From contig CALGAR010000015.1 of assembly GCA_937959285.1 (NCBI GenBank), forward strand, positions 1 to 35,868: DNA of 35,868 nt. Direction: 5' to 3'. The notes under the pieces were generated by a model. The model was given only the letters and a program-made list of their open reading frames with translations, searched no databases and was not told where the DNA came from. Positions 9,122 through 17,842 of the stretch are shown piece by piece. The DNA comes from an uncultured Bryobacterales bacterium. Lineage in GTDB: Bacteria; Acidobacteriota; Terriglobia; Bryobacterales; Bryobacteraceae. The position numbers and the translations under genes were made by a program. The first letter of the stretch is position 1. Every line of letters starts with the position of its first letter.

Positions 9122-9349
9122 TCAAGCCGGTGCCTTTGCCAACCCCAATAAATCTTCGACTGTAGTGCAGTTTACGAACTGCCTGGGTGAGAGCTGAATT
9201 CCAAAGTGTTCGTCGACGAGGGCCATATAGCCCACCATTGCAAGCGAGTCCCACTTCTCGAGGTCTTCGAGCTTCTCCGCGCCCGTTAATGTGCCCGGGG
9301 GGAACTCCAGCAATTCATCCAACCGCAGAATCAGTTCGTCCCGGCTCAT
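9122..9349 (-). CDS. Acyl carrier protein (dedicated)
   Basis: This is a 75-residue acidic four-helix carrier protein. The phosphopantetheine attachment site is Ser35 in WDSLAMVGYMALVDEHFGI, matching the D-S-L core of carrier proteins. AGGAG lies 8 bp upstream of the ATG at 9349, so the start is secure. The gene lies 42 bp downstream of the FN3/beta-helix paralogue B and 16 bp upstream of the KAS III gene, within one minus-strand operon. Housekeeping acpP usually sits between fabD/fabG and fabF, which are absent here, so this is probably a specialised ACP carrying an acyl group for the surface polymer or a lipid. It needs a phosphopantetheinyl transferase encoded elsewhere. Confidence 0.9.
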   Translation of the reverse strand: MSRDELILRLDELLEFPPGTLTGAEKLEDLEKWDSLAMVGYMALVDEHFGIQLSPRQFVNCTTVEDLLGLAKAPA

Positions 9350-9391
9350 GCTCTTCGCTCCTTTTATCGAAGTGTACCTTGCTGCTCCGGG

Positions 9392-12300
9392 CTAAGGAGT
9401 ACGGAAAATTCCGTCCGGCTGCTCGACCGAGCAAAGAATTCGGTAGTAATAAACGCTCGAGGGAGTGAGCCCGGTGAGGTGGACGGCACGGTCTCTTCTT
9501 CCGCCGCCGTCCCCGACTCGAGTTCCCGTACCCCATGTAGCCGATGGACCATACTCGACCGTACAGGCAGCCTCATCGGGCGCGAGGTAGGCGATGACAG
9601 CCGAAGTGGGTGTGATTTCCACTGCGCGGGCATTCTTCACACGTCCTTGCTTCGCCTCCATCAAGTCGATGTCTGCTCCGACCTCTTTTTCATCCGTTCC
9701 GCGGCCCGAGCCCGCGGAAACGAAGGAAGAGTCATGGCGCAACCGGAAATCGTAGGGAAAGGATAATGCCGGCTTCATCCACTTCACGCTGGCTTCGTTG
9801 TCGGGCCAACTCGTTGTTGCCGGATAGGAGTTTGCATTGGAGGACAAGCCGCAGCAAATGACATTATTCCTTGCGCTGTAATTCGGTGTCCCGTCCCGTG
9901 TCCAGGTGGCTGCCAGGCCGGCTGTCCCAAACGTTGTGGTGGAGTTGACAGTGCCACCTAAGGCCGTCAGCGCGCCGCTCCCGTTCCAGGTGTAGATGTT
10001 GTTTTCCAGCTTTAACCCTTCGTTAACCGGCTCGGCATACAGCAGGAAAGGCATGTTGCCGCGCTGGCCATAGACGGTGTTGTTCGTAACGGATACATCC
10101 TCCACGTAGCCGATCACGTACAGCGTTCGAGCCCCAAAATCTCCATTCGCTCCAAAAGTGCCGAACTCATCGACTCTTCCTCCCTGGGTGAAGCGAAGGA
10201 TATTTGTATCGACCACCAGATTGTTGTGCATCTGGAAACGCTGAAAGGGCACGATCCGTTGGGACGTGCAGCTTGCGTCGGTGCCCGTGATACGGAGTGT
10301 CTCTGCTCCCTGATAAAACAGATTGTGCCTGACCGCGACGTCCCGAATGTTCTTCTGAGACTGCCGCATCTGCACGGTGCCGCCCGCGCCCCCGCTAATG
10401 GAGGGAGCGCTGGCCAGCTTCATCTGGTTGCATGGCGACGGGCAATTTGACCATGACACCTCCCACAACCCATCCAGAGCCGAACCCGTTCCGTTAACGT
10501 GCACGACTGCCCCAGGGTAGATATAGTGCGGAGTTGTCGTCGTGATCGTCCCGTTATTAAAGCTCGAAACGTTATACACGCTGCTGAGGCCGGTGGTGGA
10601 GCAGCGGGGCGTCATGAGAATGAACTGCCCCGCCGTCAGGGACGAATAACCATAGTCGAAGATGTTTCCTTCGATCAGAAGCCGCTCGCATTGCTTGCAT
10701 TCAATGTGATTGCGGTGCGTATAGTTCCTTCCGTCGTTAGCCGGATCACCGCGTCTCCACTTCGGATACTGCTTAAAGGTATTTCTCGTGATGGTTAAAT
10801 CGCCTGGCTGCTGCCGGTCGCTTCCCTGATCCGGGGCAAAATAATGAATGCCGGCCACAGCAATGTAATTGTTGTGGGTTAGTACACCGTTGCTGTCCCG
10901 CCAAAGGTTGATGCCCGTGCCGCCCTCCGTCTGGGAATAGCCGGACGAGCGCCACCAGGATATTTCATCGATGTAGTTATTGATAAACGCGGATTTGCTG
11001 AAGTATCCGGTGATTGCGTATCTGTTTCGGTGCGGGTAGCCAAGGCCATGGAGATAGCAGCGGTCGATGATAATCTCCGATGTCGCTTCTGACGCGTTGA
11101 CCAGTGCCTGAACCACGCCCTGATAGGCGCTGCCGCTCGCAGTCGGCGTGTTCCATCCTGCCGGGAAGGGCGGCGTTCGTTTCTGTGTGACCTCAATACC
11201 GATAAAACGGTACCGTCTTGCGCCGGAGGCCAGACTAATCGCCTCGAAGCTGCCGGAAGTGCTTCTGAGCACGTATTTTTGCCAGCCGTCGTCACGGCAC
11301 CACCAGATGCCGTTCTGCCCGTCTCCGTGCTTCCAGTACCACTCCCCGACCGTGCATGGCCCGCTGGGGTCGGTGGGACCATTCTCACTCTCAAGCTGGC
11401 GCCACGCAGGCACCACGGTAAAAGTTGGATTCAAACTCGCATTGAAGGACCCGATGACGTTGTTCGGTGTGATCTGAAAGGTATCCCCCGAGACATTGAA
11501 CACCATGTACCAGGTGGTTGGAGCCGCTGCTACCATTCCGTTATTGGAAAAGTAGACCACCATCCCGTTCTCCAGATTGTGCCCGGGCGCTGTCACTGTC
11601 ACCGGATTCGTACCAGTCATATTGGTGATTGCCGTTGGGCCGGTATAAGCCGGACGATCCGTGCGGCAATCAAAGTAGGGTGTCAAACCAGGAGCGATAT
11701 TCAGCACCCCCACGATCGCATCATTCCCAAAGATGCCCTCGCAGTTCGGACTACCCGTCCAGCTCACGAAGGTATGATTCATGGAGGTGAAGGCGACGGA
11801 AATTACGTTGGTGCGGAAAGTGGCGAGCGTCGAGCTTACAGGCCATTTGGGAGTCCAACGAACGCCCTCCGGGGGAAATGCCGTCGTCCCTACGGCGCTG
11901 CTCCGCACGATCACCCAGCCGCTATGATTCGGTCTCGCCGGAAACGTGAACTGTCCTTCGCAAACGGTCCCTACCGGGATCACAACCTCGTGATTCAAAT
12001 TCCCGGTTAGGGTTGCGAGTGTATTCAAAACACTCTGGAGATTCGAGCAGTCGGAATTGATTGTGTAGGTATTGCCGTTAATTGCCGGCATGGACGTATC
12101 AGGCACCACTTGGGGCGGCAGCGGTAATGCAGGATGCGGCTCGACGTCTGCCGCGGTGGTGAACTGGACCGTAGGCGAGACGACAGCGCCGTTATTCAGG
12201 CGGGCCCGCACATTATAGGTTGTGCCCGGAGTCAGCCCCATCAGGACAGCACTGCCCGTCACCGGGGCCGAAGTATTGATCGTCACCGGCGCCGATTTCG

Positions 12301-12469
12301 AGAAAGACAAGTCCTGACTCCACTGCACGTCCGCATTGGTCACGGGTTCGGAGAGGAGAAATGTCACCCGCGCTGAAGCATGGGAGATGTTGGTAACTTT
12401 GGGAGGTACTGTGAACGTCTGCGCTCCGCAGAACAGCGGAATCAGCAGCAGGAGCACCGGTCTTACCAT
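9392..12469 (-). CDS. Secreted FN3 / beta-helix protein, paralogue B
   Basis: The 1025-residue product starts with a signal peptide (MVRPVLLLLIPLFCGAQ). An FN3-like domain follows (about 20-107; ASARVTFLLSEP, LMGLTPGTTYNVRARLNNG), then a long central region and a C-terminal FN3-like domain (about 935-1025; LAPDEAACTVEYGPSATWG, LTGLTPSSVYYYRIL). The centre shares long near-identical segments with the 4091-7126 protein, for example HSGWVIVRSSAVGTTAFPPE, ARRYRFIGIEVT, SSGYSQ, SLTAGQFILMTPRCS and NVICCGL. Repeated turns such as HNNYIAVAG, INNYIDEIS, RHNLFYQG and VTNNTVYG indicate a parallel beta-helix. Its ATG overlaps the stop of the upstream gene in the sequence ATGGTAA (7 bp), so translation is probably coupled. 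A structural, adhesin or polymer-modifying role at the cell surface is possible; no enzyme activity could be proven. Confidence 0.85.
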   Translation of the reverse strand: MVRPVLLLLIPLFCGAQTFTVPPKVTNISHASARVTFLLSEPVTNADVQWSQDLSFSKSAPVTINTSAPVTGSAVLMGLTPGTTYNVRARLNNGAVVSPTVQFTTAADVEPHPALPLPPQVVPDTSMPAINGNTYTINSDCSNLQSVLNTLATLTGNLNHEVVIPVGTVCEGQFTFPARPNHSGWVIVRSSAVGTTAFPPEGVRWTPKWPVSSTLATFRTNVISVAFTSMNHTFVSWTGSPNCEGIFGNDAIVGVLNIAPGLTPYFDCRTDRPAYTGPTAITNMTGTNPVTVTAPGHNLENGMVVYFSNNGMVAAAPTTWYMVFNVSGDTFQITPNNVIGSFNASLNPTFTVVPAWRQLESENGPTDPSGPCTVGEWYWKHGDGQNGIWWCRDDGWQKYVLRSTSGSFEAISLASGARRYRFIGIEVTQKRTPPFPAGWNTPTASGSAYQGVVQALVNASEATSEIIIDRCYLHGLGYPHRNRYAITGYFSKSAFINNYIDEISWWRSSGYSQTEGGTGINLWRDSNGVLTHNNYIAVAGIHYFAPDQGSDRQQPGDLTITRNTFKQYPKWRRGDPANDGRNYTHRNHIECKQCERLLIEGNIFDYGYSSLTAGQFILMTPRCSTTGLSSVYNVSSFNNGTITTTTPHYIYPGAVVHVNGTGSALDGLWEVSWSNCPSPCNQMKLASAPSISGGAGGTVQMRQSQKNIRDVAVRHNLFYQGAETLRITGTDASCTSQRIVPFQRFQMHNNLVVDTNILRFTQGGRVDEFGTFGANGDFGARTLYVIGYVEDVSVTNNTVYGQRGNMPFLLYAEPVNEGLKLENNIYTWNGSGALTALGGTVNSTTTFGTAGLAATWTRDGTPNYSARNNVICCGLSSNANSYPATTSWPDNEASVKWMKPALSFPYDFRLRHDSSFVSAGSGRGTDEKEVGADIDLMEAKQGRVKNARAVEITPTSAVIAYLAPDEAACTVEYGPSATWGTGTRVGDGGGRRDRAVHLTGLTPSSVYYYRILCSVEQPDGIFRTP

Positions 12470-13860
12470 CGCAAGGCCCCTTTCCGAGATGCCGAAAACC
12501 AGTCCAGCGCAAGCCTCGCGGAGGCGGATTCACCCGAGTTATTGAAGATTGACGTGAAAACAACCATTTCCCCGGAAGGAACCCGCTCTGTCAGTTCTTT
12601 AGATTCAAGGCAAGCGTCCATACAGAATCGAACGGTCCCGGGAGCGTCACCGGAGCGTCGAAACAGTTTCACCCGGTGCCAGTTGCCATCTACCGGAACC
12701 CCCGATTCCACCTCCGGAGCACATACTCCTTCCGTGCAGGCTTCAAAAGTGAACTGAGCGTTCTCCCCTCCGTTGGCGCGGACGGTCAGGCGATTCGCAG
12801 GCTGCGTTCTCAGAGGATCATCAGCGAGACCAAAGCGAAATGTGTGATTGGACGTCACAGGATCCAGTTGAAATACCAGATTTAGCTCAAAGTCTGTCTG
12901 ATCCCATCCCGAGAGAGATGCTGACCCTGCTGCTTCGCCTAGAGACATCACGCTGCCTCCTCCGCTTTCTGTTCCAGTCTCTACTACAACAATGCAGGGG
13001 TGCCGGAGATCGCCCTTTTTGTTACCCACACGGAGGCCATTACCGGTAAAGGCGATTGCCCAGGGGAGTGCCCCGATATCCTCACGAGAAGGCGCTTCAC
13101 CGCTTCCGCAGAACTCGTCCACCCATTCCGTCCGCATACCGGGATCGACGGTGGAAAGACTGCTGCTCATCAACGCTCCCGAGCCTCCGCCAGTGCAATC
13201 CACAGTGACTCCGTTCTCATGGCAGCGGAAACGCTGCAAGCTGGCGTCGTACCAGATCTGACCATTCACAGGATTGGAGGGCGCGCTGCGCGGATTCAGA
13301 ATGATGCCTCGATCAAAGTTCCACAACCCTCCGATCGTCTCGGCCATCGCTTTCCTTGGCAGAACGGCCGTATCGATGTCTACTGTAAAATCCGCCGCTC
13401 CGCTCGTGCTTTGCAATGCCCCGGACACCCCTCCTGCAAAGCTACGCCACGTCAACGACTGTCCGTCTGTAGAAAGAAATTGCCCGTTCGCTCCCGGCGG
13501 GATGGACAATGAATCTCCAATCAATGTCCAGATGTTTGTCGCCGTGCACGAGTAAAGATTCTTTCCGGGGGTGCTATTCGTCCGGAAGAAGAGTTCGCCG
13601 ACTTCGCATACCGCAGGCAAAGCCGTACCGGTCTTAACCGGCTTCGTAAAGATTGATTGGGAAAAATCGATTGTCTTGGCCTGACTGCGAAGATCCACTC
13701 GGGTCTGTGTGAACGAAGGCAGGCAGTACAGCAGCAGCGACAGCCACAAGGCTGCGGATCGTTTGAAGAGATTGCCTTGCTTGCCGTCGAACAGCGTCAT
13801 TTGGCCAAATTCGACGGCCCTCGGTACCTGTAATGCGCGAGTCTGTGCTTGTAATGCCAT
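12463..13860 (-). CDS. Secreted protein with tail-fibre-like and jelly-roll-like regions
   Basis: The function is not recognised. The 465-residue product has an unusually long N-terminal region before a hydrophobic signal-like segment (about residues 35-51; SAALWLSLLLYCLPSFTQT). AAGGAGG just before ATG 13860 supports the long form; Met21 (13800) is an alternative start. The middle (about 100-235) contains PPGANGQFLSTDGQSLTWRS, AETIGGLWNFDRGI and PVNGQIWYDASLQRFRCHEN, which resemble the collar and needle regions of phage tail fibres and other trimeric surface fibres. The C-terminal 220 residues look beta-rich (WHRVKLFRRSG, FRFGLADDP), compatible with a concanavalin/LamG-type jelly roll that binds glycans. 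The gene heads the operon with paralogue B, ACP and KAS III. Confidence 0.75.
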   Translation of the reverse strand: MALQAQTRALQVPRAVEFGQMTLFDGKQGNLFKRSAALWLSLLLYCLPSFTQTRVDLRSQAKTIDFSQSIFTKPVKTGTALPAVCEVGELFFRTNSTPGKNLYSCTATNIWTLIGDSLSIPPGANGQFLSTDGQSLTWRSFAGGVSGALQSTSGAADFTVDIDTAVLPRKAMAETIGGLWNFDRGIILNPRSAPSNPVNGQIWYDASLQRFRCHENGVTVDCTGGGSGALMSSSLSTVDPGMRTEWVDEFCGSGEAPSREDIGALPWAIAFTGNGLRVGNKKGDLRHPCIVVVETGTESGGGSVMSLGEAAGSASLSGWDQTDFELNLVFQLDPVTSNHTFRFGLADDPLRTQPANRLTVRANGGENAQFTFEACTEGVCAPEVESGVPVDGNWHRVKLFRRSGDAPGTVRFCMDACLESKELTERVPSGEMVVFTSIFNNSGESASARLALDWFSASRKGALRW

Positions 13861-14050
13861 AGAGCCTCCTTCAGCTTCTATTCGCTTGAAGAATACTCAC
13901 CCAGCCCTGGCATTCAGCGCCCGGAAATCGCGCTCGGTGTCTGTAAGTGATTGAGCGCCCGAGGAAGATAAATTTCACCTCGTGCGGAATGAGCTGTAAC
14001 AGATGGGCAAGCGATGCCTGCAGGCAGCAAGACTCAGCCGCACACGGGAT
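13861..14050. other. Intergenic region between two minus-strand operons
   Basis: These 190 bp separate the stop of the AlgD-like gene from the start of the 13860 gene and should hold the promoter of the latter. AAGGAGG at its left end is the ribosome binding site. A perfect 12-bp palindrome TGCCTGCAGGCA lies at 14015-14026, and GGGATC-TAC-GATCCC (14046-14060) straddles the stop codon of the AlgD-like gene. Neither has a U-run, so no intrinsic terminator is called. Confidence 0.4.
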
Positions 14051-15358
14051 CTACGATCCCGCCGCTGCCTTTGCCTGCCCCGTCACGTTGGCTCGGGTGA
14101 GGTCCAGGATGGGAAGACCGCTTTGCGCGAGCTTTTCTGCATAAGCAGCCGAGGGCTTCTGAGCAATGATCAGGTGACTGGACCATTGGAGCATCGTGTC
14201 GAGATCTCGCTCGAGCAGTTTGCCAATGTGAGGCACAGTGGAGAGGATGAAATTCTTGTTGCTCCCGTAGATCTCGTCCAGGTTGATGTGTGGATCGAAG
14301 ATGCGAATCTCCCGGCCCTTCCCTAGAAGCTGCTCGATCAGAGTGACAACCGGGCTCTCACGCAGATCGTCGGTATTCTCCTTAAAAGCGAGCCCGAAAA
14401 TGCCCAAGCGCTCCGCGGGCAGATCCAGCGCCGCCTCAATGGCCCGCCGCAAATGGCTTTGATTACTCGGCAGAACGGAGGCGAGCAGCGGCATGTCCAG
14501 ATCGAGACGCGAAGCGCGAAAGACCAGGGCCCGCAGATCCTTGGGCAGGCAAGATCCGCCGAAGGCAAAGCCTGGTTTCAGATAAGCCGCCGAAATATTC
14601 AACCGCGTGTCGCGGCACAAAGTTTCCATCACTTCATCGCCCGAGACGCTCAGATGGCCGGCGAGTGTTCCGATCTCATTGGCGAATGCAACCTTCACAG
14701 CGTGGAATGCATTGCAGGCGTATTTGATCATCTCGGCCGTACGCAGTGAGACCAGACTAGGTTCGACGTTGAGGGGCGCGTACAGGCGCGCAATGCTCTC
14801 GGCAGCTCCGCGATCCGGGGAGCCAACCACAACAAGGGACGGCTCCAGGAAATCCTTCACCGCGTTTCCTTCACGCAAAAACTCAGGATTGCAGACCACG
14901 GAGATATGGTTCATCCCGGCGAAGCTTGCGGCCATCACTTCCTCGCAGGTTCCAGGAAATACCGTGCTGCGGATCGCCACAATGAGCTGGCTTGTCCGGT
15001 TCTGAACTTCAGCTGCAATCTCCGAACAGACCCGGTGGAGCTGCCCCAGCCCCAGATTCCCATTCCGCTCCGAGGGAGTGCCTACGCAAATCATCGCCAC
15101 ATCCGCATCCGCAATGGCTTCGCCCAGGGATGTTGTGGCTGCCAGCCGCCCGGCGGCGACAGTCTCCCGTACAACTTTCTCCAGCCCGGGCTCGAAGAAG
15201 GGCGCGCGACGGGACTGAATCGCCTCTACTTTGTTCTGATCCTTGTCAACCCCAATGACGCGATAACCAAGCTGCGCAAAACACGCGGCCGTGACGCAGC
15301 CGACATATCCAAGACCCAGAACAGCAATGCGAGTATCCATAGGATCCAGGGAAGGCAT
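14051..15358 (-). CDS. algD: GDP-mannose 6-dehydrogenase (AlgD-like)
   Basis: This enzyme oxidises GDP-mannose to GDP-mannuronate with two NAD+ in the cytoplasm, the committed step for alginate-type polymers. The 435-residue length matches AlgD. The Rossmann motif GLGYVG is at residues 15-20. CVGTPSERNGNLGLG, AEMIKYACNAFHAVKVAFANEIG (with the catalytic-region Lys212) and KPGFAFGGSCLPKDLRAL (catalytic Cys270) follow, then LRESPVVTLIEQLLGKGREI. The GGSCLPKD context and the C-terminal segment resemble AlgD more than UDP-glucose dehydrogenases or WecC (GGHC). Related UDP-sugar dehydrogenases cannot be fully excluded. The start may be the ATG at 15358 or at 15340 (MDTRIAVLG), since neither has a strong ribosome site. 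The gene is the last of the three-gene minus operon and begins 8 bp after the GT4 stop. Confidence 0.85.
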   Translation of the reverse strand: MPSLDPMDTRIAVLGLGYVGCVTAACFAQLGYRVIGVDKDQNKVEAIQSRRAPFFEPGLEKVVRETVAAGRLAATTSLGEAIADADVAMICVGTPSERNGNLGLGQLHRVCSEIAAEVQNRTSQLIVAIRSTVFPGTCEEVMAASFAGMNHISVVCNPEFLREGNAVKDFLEPSLVVVGSPDRGAAESIARLYAPLNVEPSLVSLRTAEMIKYACNAFHAVKVAFANEIGTLAGHLSVSGDEVMETLCRDTRLNISAAYLKPGFAFGGSCLPKDLRALVFRASRLDLDMPLLASVLPSNQSHLRRAIEAALDLPAERLGIFGLAFKENTDDLRESPVVTLIEQLLGKGREIRIFDPHINLDEIYGSNKNFILSTVPHIGKLLERDLDTMLQWSSHLIIAQKPSAAYAEKLAQSGLPILDLTRANVTGQAKAAAGS

Positions 15359-15366
15359 AGCAGGCT

Positions 15367-16602
15367 TCAGTATGGCACGGACCGGCCTAGTTCTCCTTCA
15401 TTCAAGTGCGAACGAAAGATTTCCGCGAGCCGGGCAGTATTTCTAGCAATGTGATAATCCCGCACAATACGCTCTCGAGCAGCTCGTCCAAGCTCGCGCC
15501 GCAGCGATTCATCCTCGATCAGGCGTTCAACGGCTTCGGCTAAAGCAGCCTCATCGGCCGGGCTCACAAGCAATCCCGTTTTGCCATCCTCGATCAGCTC
15601 GGGAATTCCCGTGATGCGGGTCGAAACACACGGCAGCTCCATGGCCATCGCCTCCATGAGAACCACCGGAATCCCTTCAGCAAAACTGGCCATCACAAAG
15701 ATGTCGGCGTGAGCGTAGAAGCGGTACAGGGCAGCGTTATTGCAAAAACCTTCAAACACCACCTGCCGGCCAACCCCTATCGACTCGGCATACCGGGCAA
15801 GCGACTGCCGGAGCGGCCCGTCCCCAATGATTCGCAACCGTATGTCTCGGCCGCGAGTGCGCAGCAGAGCAACGGCGGCAATGAGGACATGCATTCCTTT
15901 TGCGGGCGCCAATTGCCCGACGGTCAGCAGCTCGATGGGCTCATCCCGTTTGTGACCTCCCTGTTTGGGAGCAAAGCGCTCCGGATCCACACCGAGAGGG
16001 CAGACGTAAATCCTGTCCCAGTGCTCAGGACGGGAAAGCCGCATGATTTGACTCTTCCCGTACCGGCTAATCGCACAGATGAAACGCGCATTCTGCACCT
16101 TTTCGGACATGTGGAATAACGCGGCGTTCTCAAACTCGCCCGAACCATGAATTGTGTGCGATACCGTAAGCGGAAAGATCCGGCCGACCAGCAGTCCGAC
16201 TGAGGAAGAGTAGTGAACGTGCACATGCTTCAAGCCTGAGCGGCGCATGTAGTCTCCGACTAACACGGCCTGCACAAAGAAGAGCAGCCAGCGGGCAGTT
16301 TCGACCGGGCAAAGGCGGCTCAGCTGCACGGCGAAGAAGAGATTGCGGAAGAACGTTGCCGGAAAAGCGAAGAATGTTCGGAGGAGGGCTCCAGCAGTAC
16401 GAGCCCCGCCGCAGCGCTTCACGTAGAAGGTTTGCTTCGCTTCGGCCCTCTCGATGTCGCTCAGCTCAGACAAAGGCCGATCAGGCGGCGAGATGGAGAT
16501 TGTGTTTACCTCAATGCCCTGATCCCGCAGGCCGAGAATCTCACTGAGAATGTATGTGTGATTAATCGCCGGGTACTGGCTGACCAAGTATGCTATTCGC
16601 AA
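15367..16602 (-). CDS. Family 4 glycosyltransferase (WcaL/colanic-acid type)
   Basis: This is a GT-B fold enzyme of about 411 residues. It shows AYLVSQYPAINHTYILSEI at the N-terminus, HVHYSSSVGLL and TIHGSGEF in the acceptor half, and GVDPERFAP, TVGQLAPAKG, IIGDGPLRQSL and an E-x7-E motif in EGIPVVLMEAMAMELPC in the donor half. The EPS-type N-terminal signature resembles colanic acid WcaL and related repeat-unit transferases. TTG 16602 is preferred as the start because GAGGAA precedes it by about 6 bp; the ATG at 16647 would overlap the upstream gene by 32 bp. This repeats the TTG-after-GAGGA arrangement seen at 4079. It is co-transcribed with the flanking GT4 and AlgD-like genes. Confidence 0.88.
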   Translation of the reverse strand: MRIAYLVSQYPAINHTYILSEILGLRDQGIEVNTISISPPDRPLSELSDIERAEAKQTFYVKRCGGARTAGALLRTFFAFPATFFRNLFFAVQLSRLCPVETARWLLFFVQAVLVGDYMRRSGLKHVHVHYSSSVGLLVGRIFPLTVSHTIHGSGEFENAALFHMSEKVQNARFICAISRYGKSQIMRLSRPEHWDRIYVCPLGVDPERFAPKQGGHKRDEPIELLTVGQLAPAKGMHVLIAAVALLRTRGRDIRLRIIGDGPLRQSLARYAESIGVGRQVVFEGFCNNAALYRFYAHADIFVMASFAEGIPVVLMEAMAMELPCVSTRITGIPELIEDGKTGLLVSPADEAALAEAVERLIEDESLRRELGRAARERIVRDYHIARNTARLAEIFRSHLNEGELGRSVPY

Positions 16603-16615
16603 CTTCGATTCCTCA

Positions 16616-17842
16616 TCACGCCCGGCTACGCTCCCACAGGGAGTCAATCAGAGACGACAGAAATGCAGCCTGGCGGCTACCCTCAAACGTTTCTACGAAC
16701 CATTTGGATAGTTCAGCCGGCGGCCATTCGCTCTTCAGAAACTCGAGCAGCCGCCGGTCATTCTCTTCCGAGGATCTTTGGGGATAGAGACCAAGGTAAG
16801 GGACGCCGCTGCGCCTCAAAATGCGGTCGACAGCCGAGTCTGCCGTTGTACAGGCGATGATGGGGCGGCCAATCCGCACATATTCAAACAATTTTGCCGG
16901 CACCTGCAGCCCTGCCTGCTGTCCGGTGACATCCAGCAAGAGCAGGTAATGGGCACTGCCCATGAGCCTCTGTGCTTCCGGCCGGGGCATCTCGGCTCGC
17001 ACTTCGGCCAGACCCTCTTGTACAAACGGCTCCATGCCTCTGCGGATGCGACCATCCGCAGAACCGACAAAAAGAGTCCGCACATTGCGGGCCGACGGCT
17101 CAGCCTGGCGAAGCCGCCTCAACGATTCGAGAAAGGGGATAGGATTCCGTTCGCCGTAAAGAGCGCCGATATGGGCAATGACGCGGCAGCCAGTATCCGG
17201 AAGAGGCAGTGGGACGACCACCTCCTCAGGGTCAAATCCATTCCAAAGAACGTGGCACTTGGTTTGCCATTTCGGGTAGCGCCGCTTCCAGCTCTCCAGC
17301 ACCGTATCGGTATTGGCGATGACAACATCGGCAGCCGAGAAAATGGCCCGCTCGAAGATCGGGTCAAAGAAGCGGTGGCGGGGGTCAAGACGAAACGGGT
17401 TGCCGACAATCGGGTCGCGGCAATCAGCGAGCCACCGGACGCCGAACCGCTTTTTCAGCCAGAGTCCGGCCAAGTGGATAGTGATCGGAGGCGCACTGGA
17501 GATAACAACCGGCTTGGGATTTACACGCATCCACCGCTTCGCATAGGAAACCGCCCGGGGGACCCAGGTGGCCCCGGCATCCTGCACAAACAAAGAACGC
17601 CTCAAAATCTCCCGATCGAAGCGGTAGATCGGATCGAATCCCGGCTTGCTCGCCTCTGCTGCGCGCAGCCTGTGTACATTCCCCTGTATCACCGGCTTCA
17701 GTTCATTTGTGGCGGAGAGAACTTGTACAGAGTGCCCCAAACGCTCCAGATACTTCACGAGACGGCCTGGGCGAATAGCGCCTGAAGCCTGATCCGGCGG
17801 GTAATAGTAAGTGATGAAAAGGATGGGAGGCTTTTCCACCAC
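16616..17842 (-). CDS. Family 4-like glycosyltransferase
   Basis: This 408-residue GT-B protein has an N-terminal ILFITYYYPPDQASGAIRPG loop, as in WbuB-like sugar transferases, then SSAPPITIHLAGLWLKKRFG, WLADCRDPIVGNPFR, ANTDTVLESW and a donor-binding half with GALYGERNPIPFLESLRRL. In the C-terminal motif the usual first Glu appears replaced (QVPAKLFEYVRIGRPII), a common variant in this subgroup. It starts at GTG 17842; a second GTG follows directly and either may be used. It is the first gene of a minus-strand operon with the GT4 at 15367 and the AlgD-like gene. It is divergent from the GT4 at 17909, with a 66-bp spacer. Confidence 0.85.
   Translation of the reverse strand: MVEKPPILFITYYYPPDQASGAIRPGRLVKYLERLGHSVQVLSATNELKPVIQGNVHRLRAAEASKPGFDPIYRFDREILRRSLFVQDAGATWVPRAVSYAKRWMRVNPKPVVISSAPPITIHLAGLWLKKRFGVRWLADCRDPIVGNPFRLDPRHRFFDPIFERAIFSAADVVIANTDTVLESWKRRYPKWQTKCHVLWNGFDPEEVVVPLPLPDTGCRVIAHIGALYGERNPIPFLESLRRLRQAEPSARNVRTLFVGSADGRIRRGMEPFVQEGLAEVRAEMPRPEAQRLMGSAHYLLLLDVTGQQAGLQVPAKLFEYVRIGRPIIACTTADSAVDRILRRSGVPYLGLYPQRSSEENDRRLLEFLKSEWPPAELSKWFVETFEGSRQAAFLSSLIDSLWERSRA

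Noticed and set aside
14046..14060. GGGATC-TAC-GATCCC hairpin as a terminator of the AlgD-like gene
   Set aside because: It spans the stop codon and lacks a U-run; it may be chance.
16778..17785. Plus-strand open frame of 335 codons
   Set aside because: It lies fully opposite a clear GT4 gene and its translation shows no family features.
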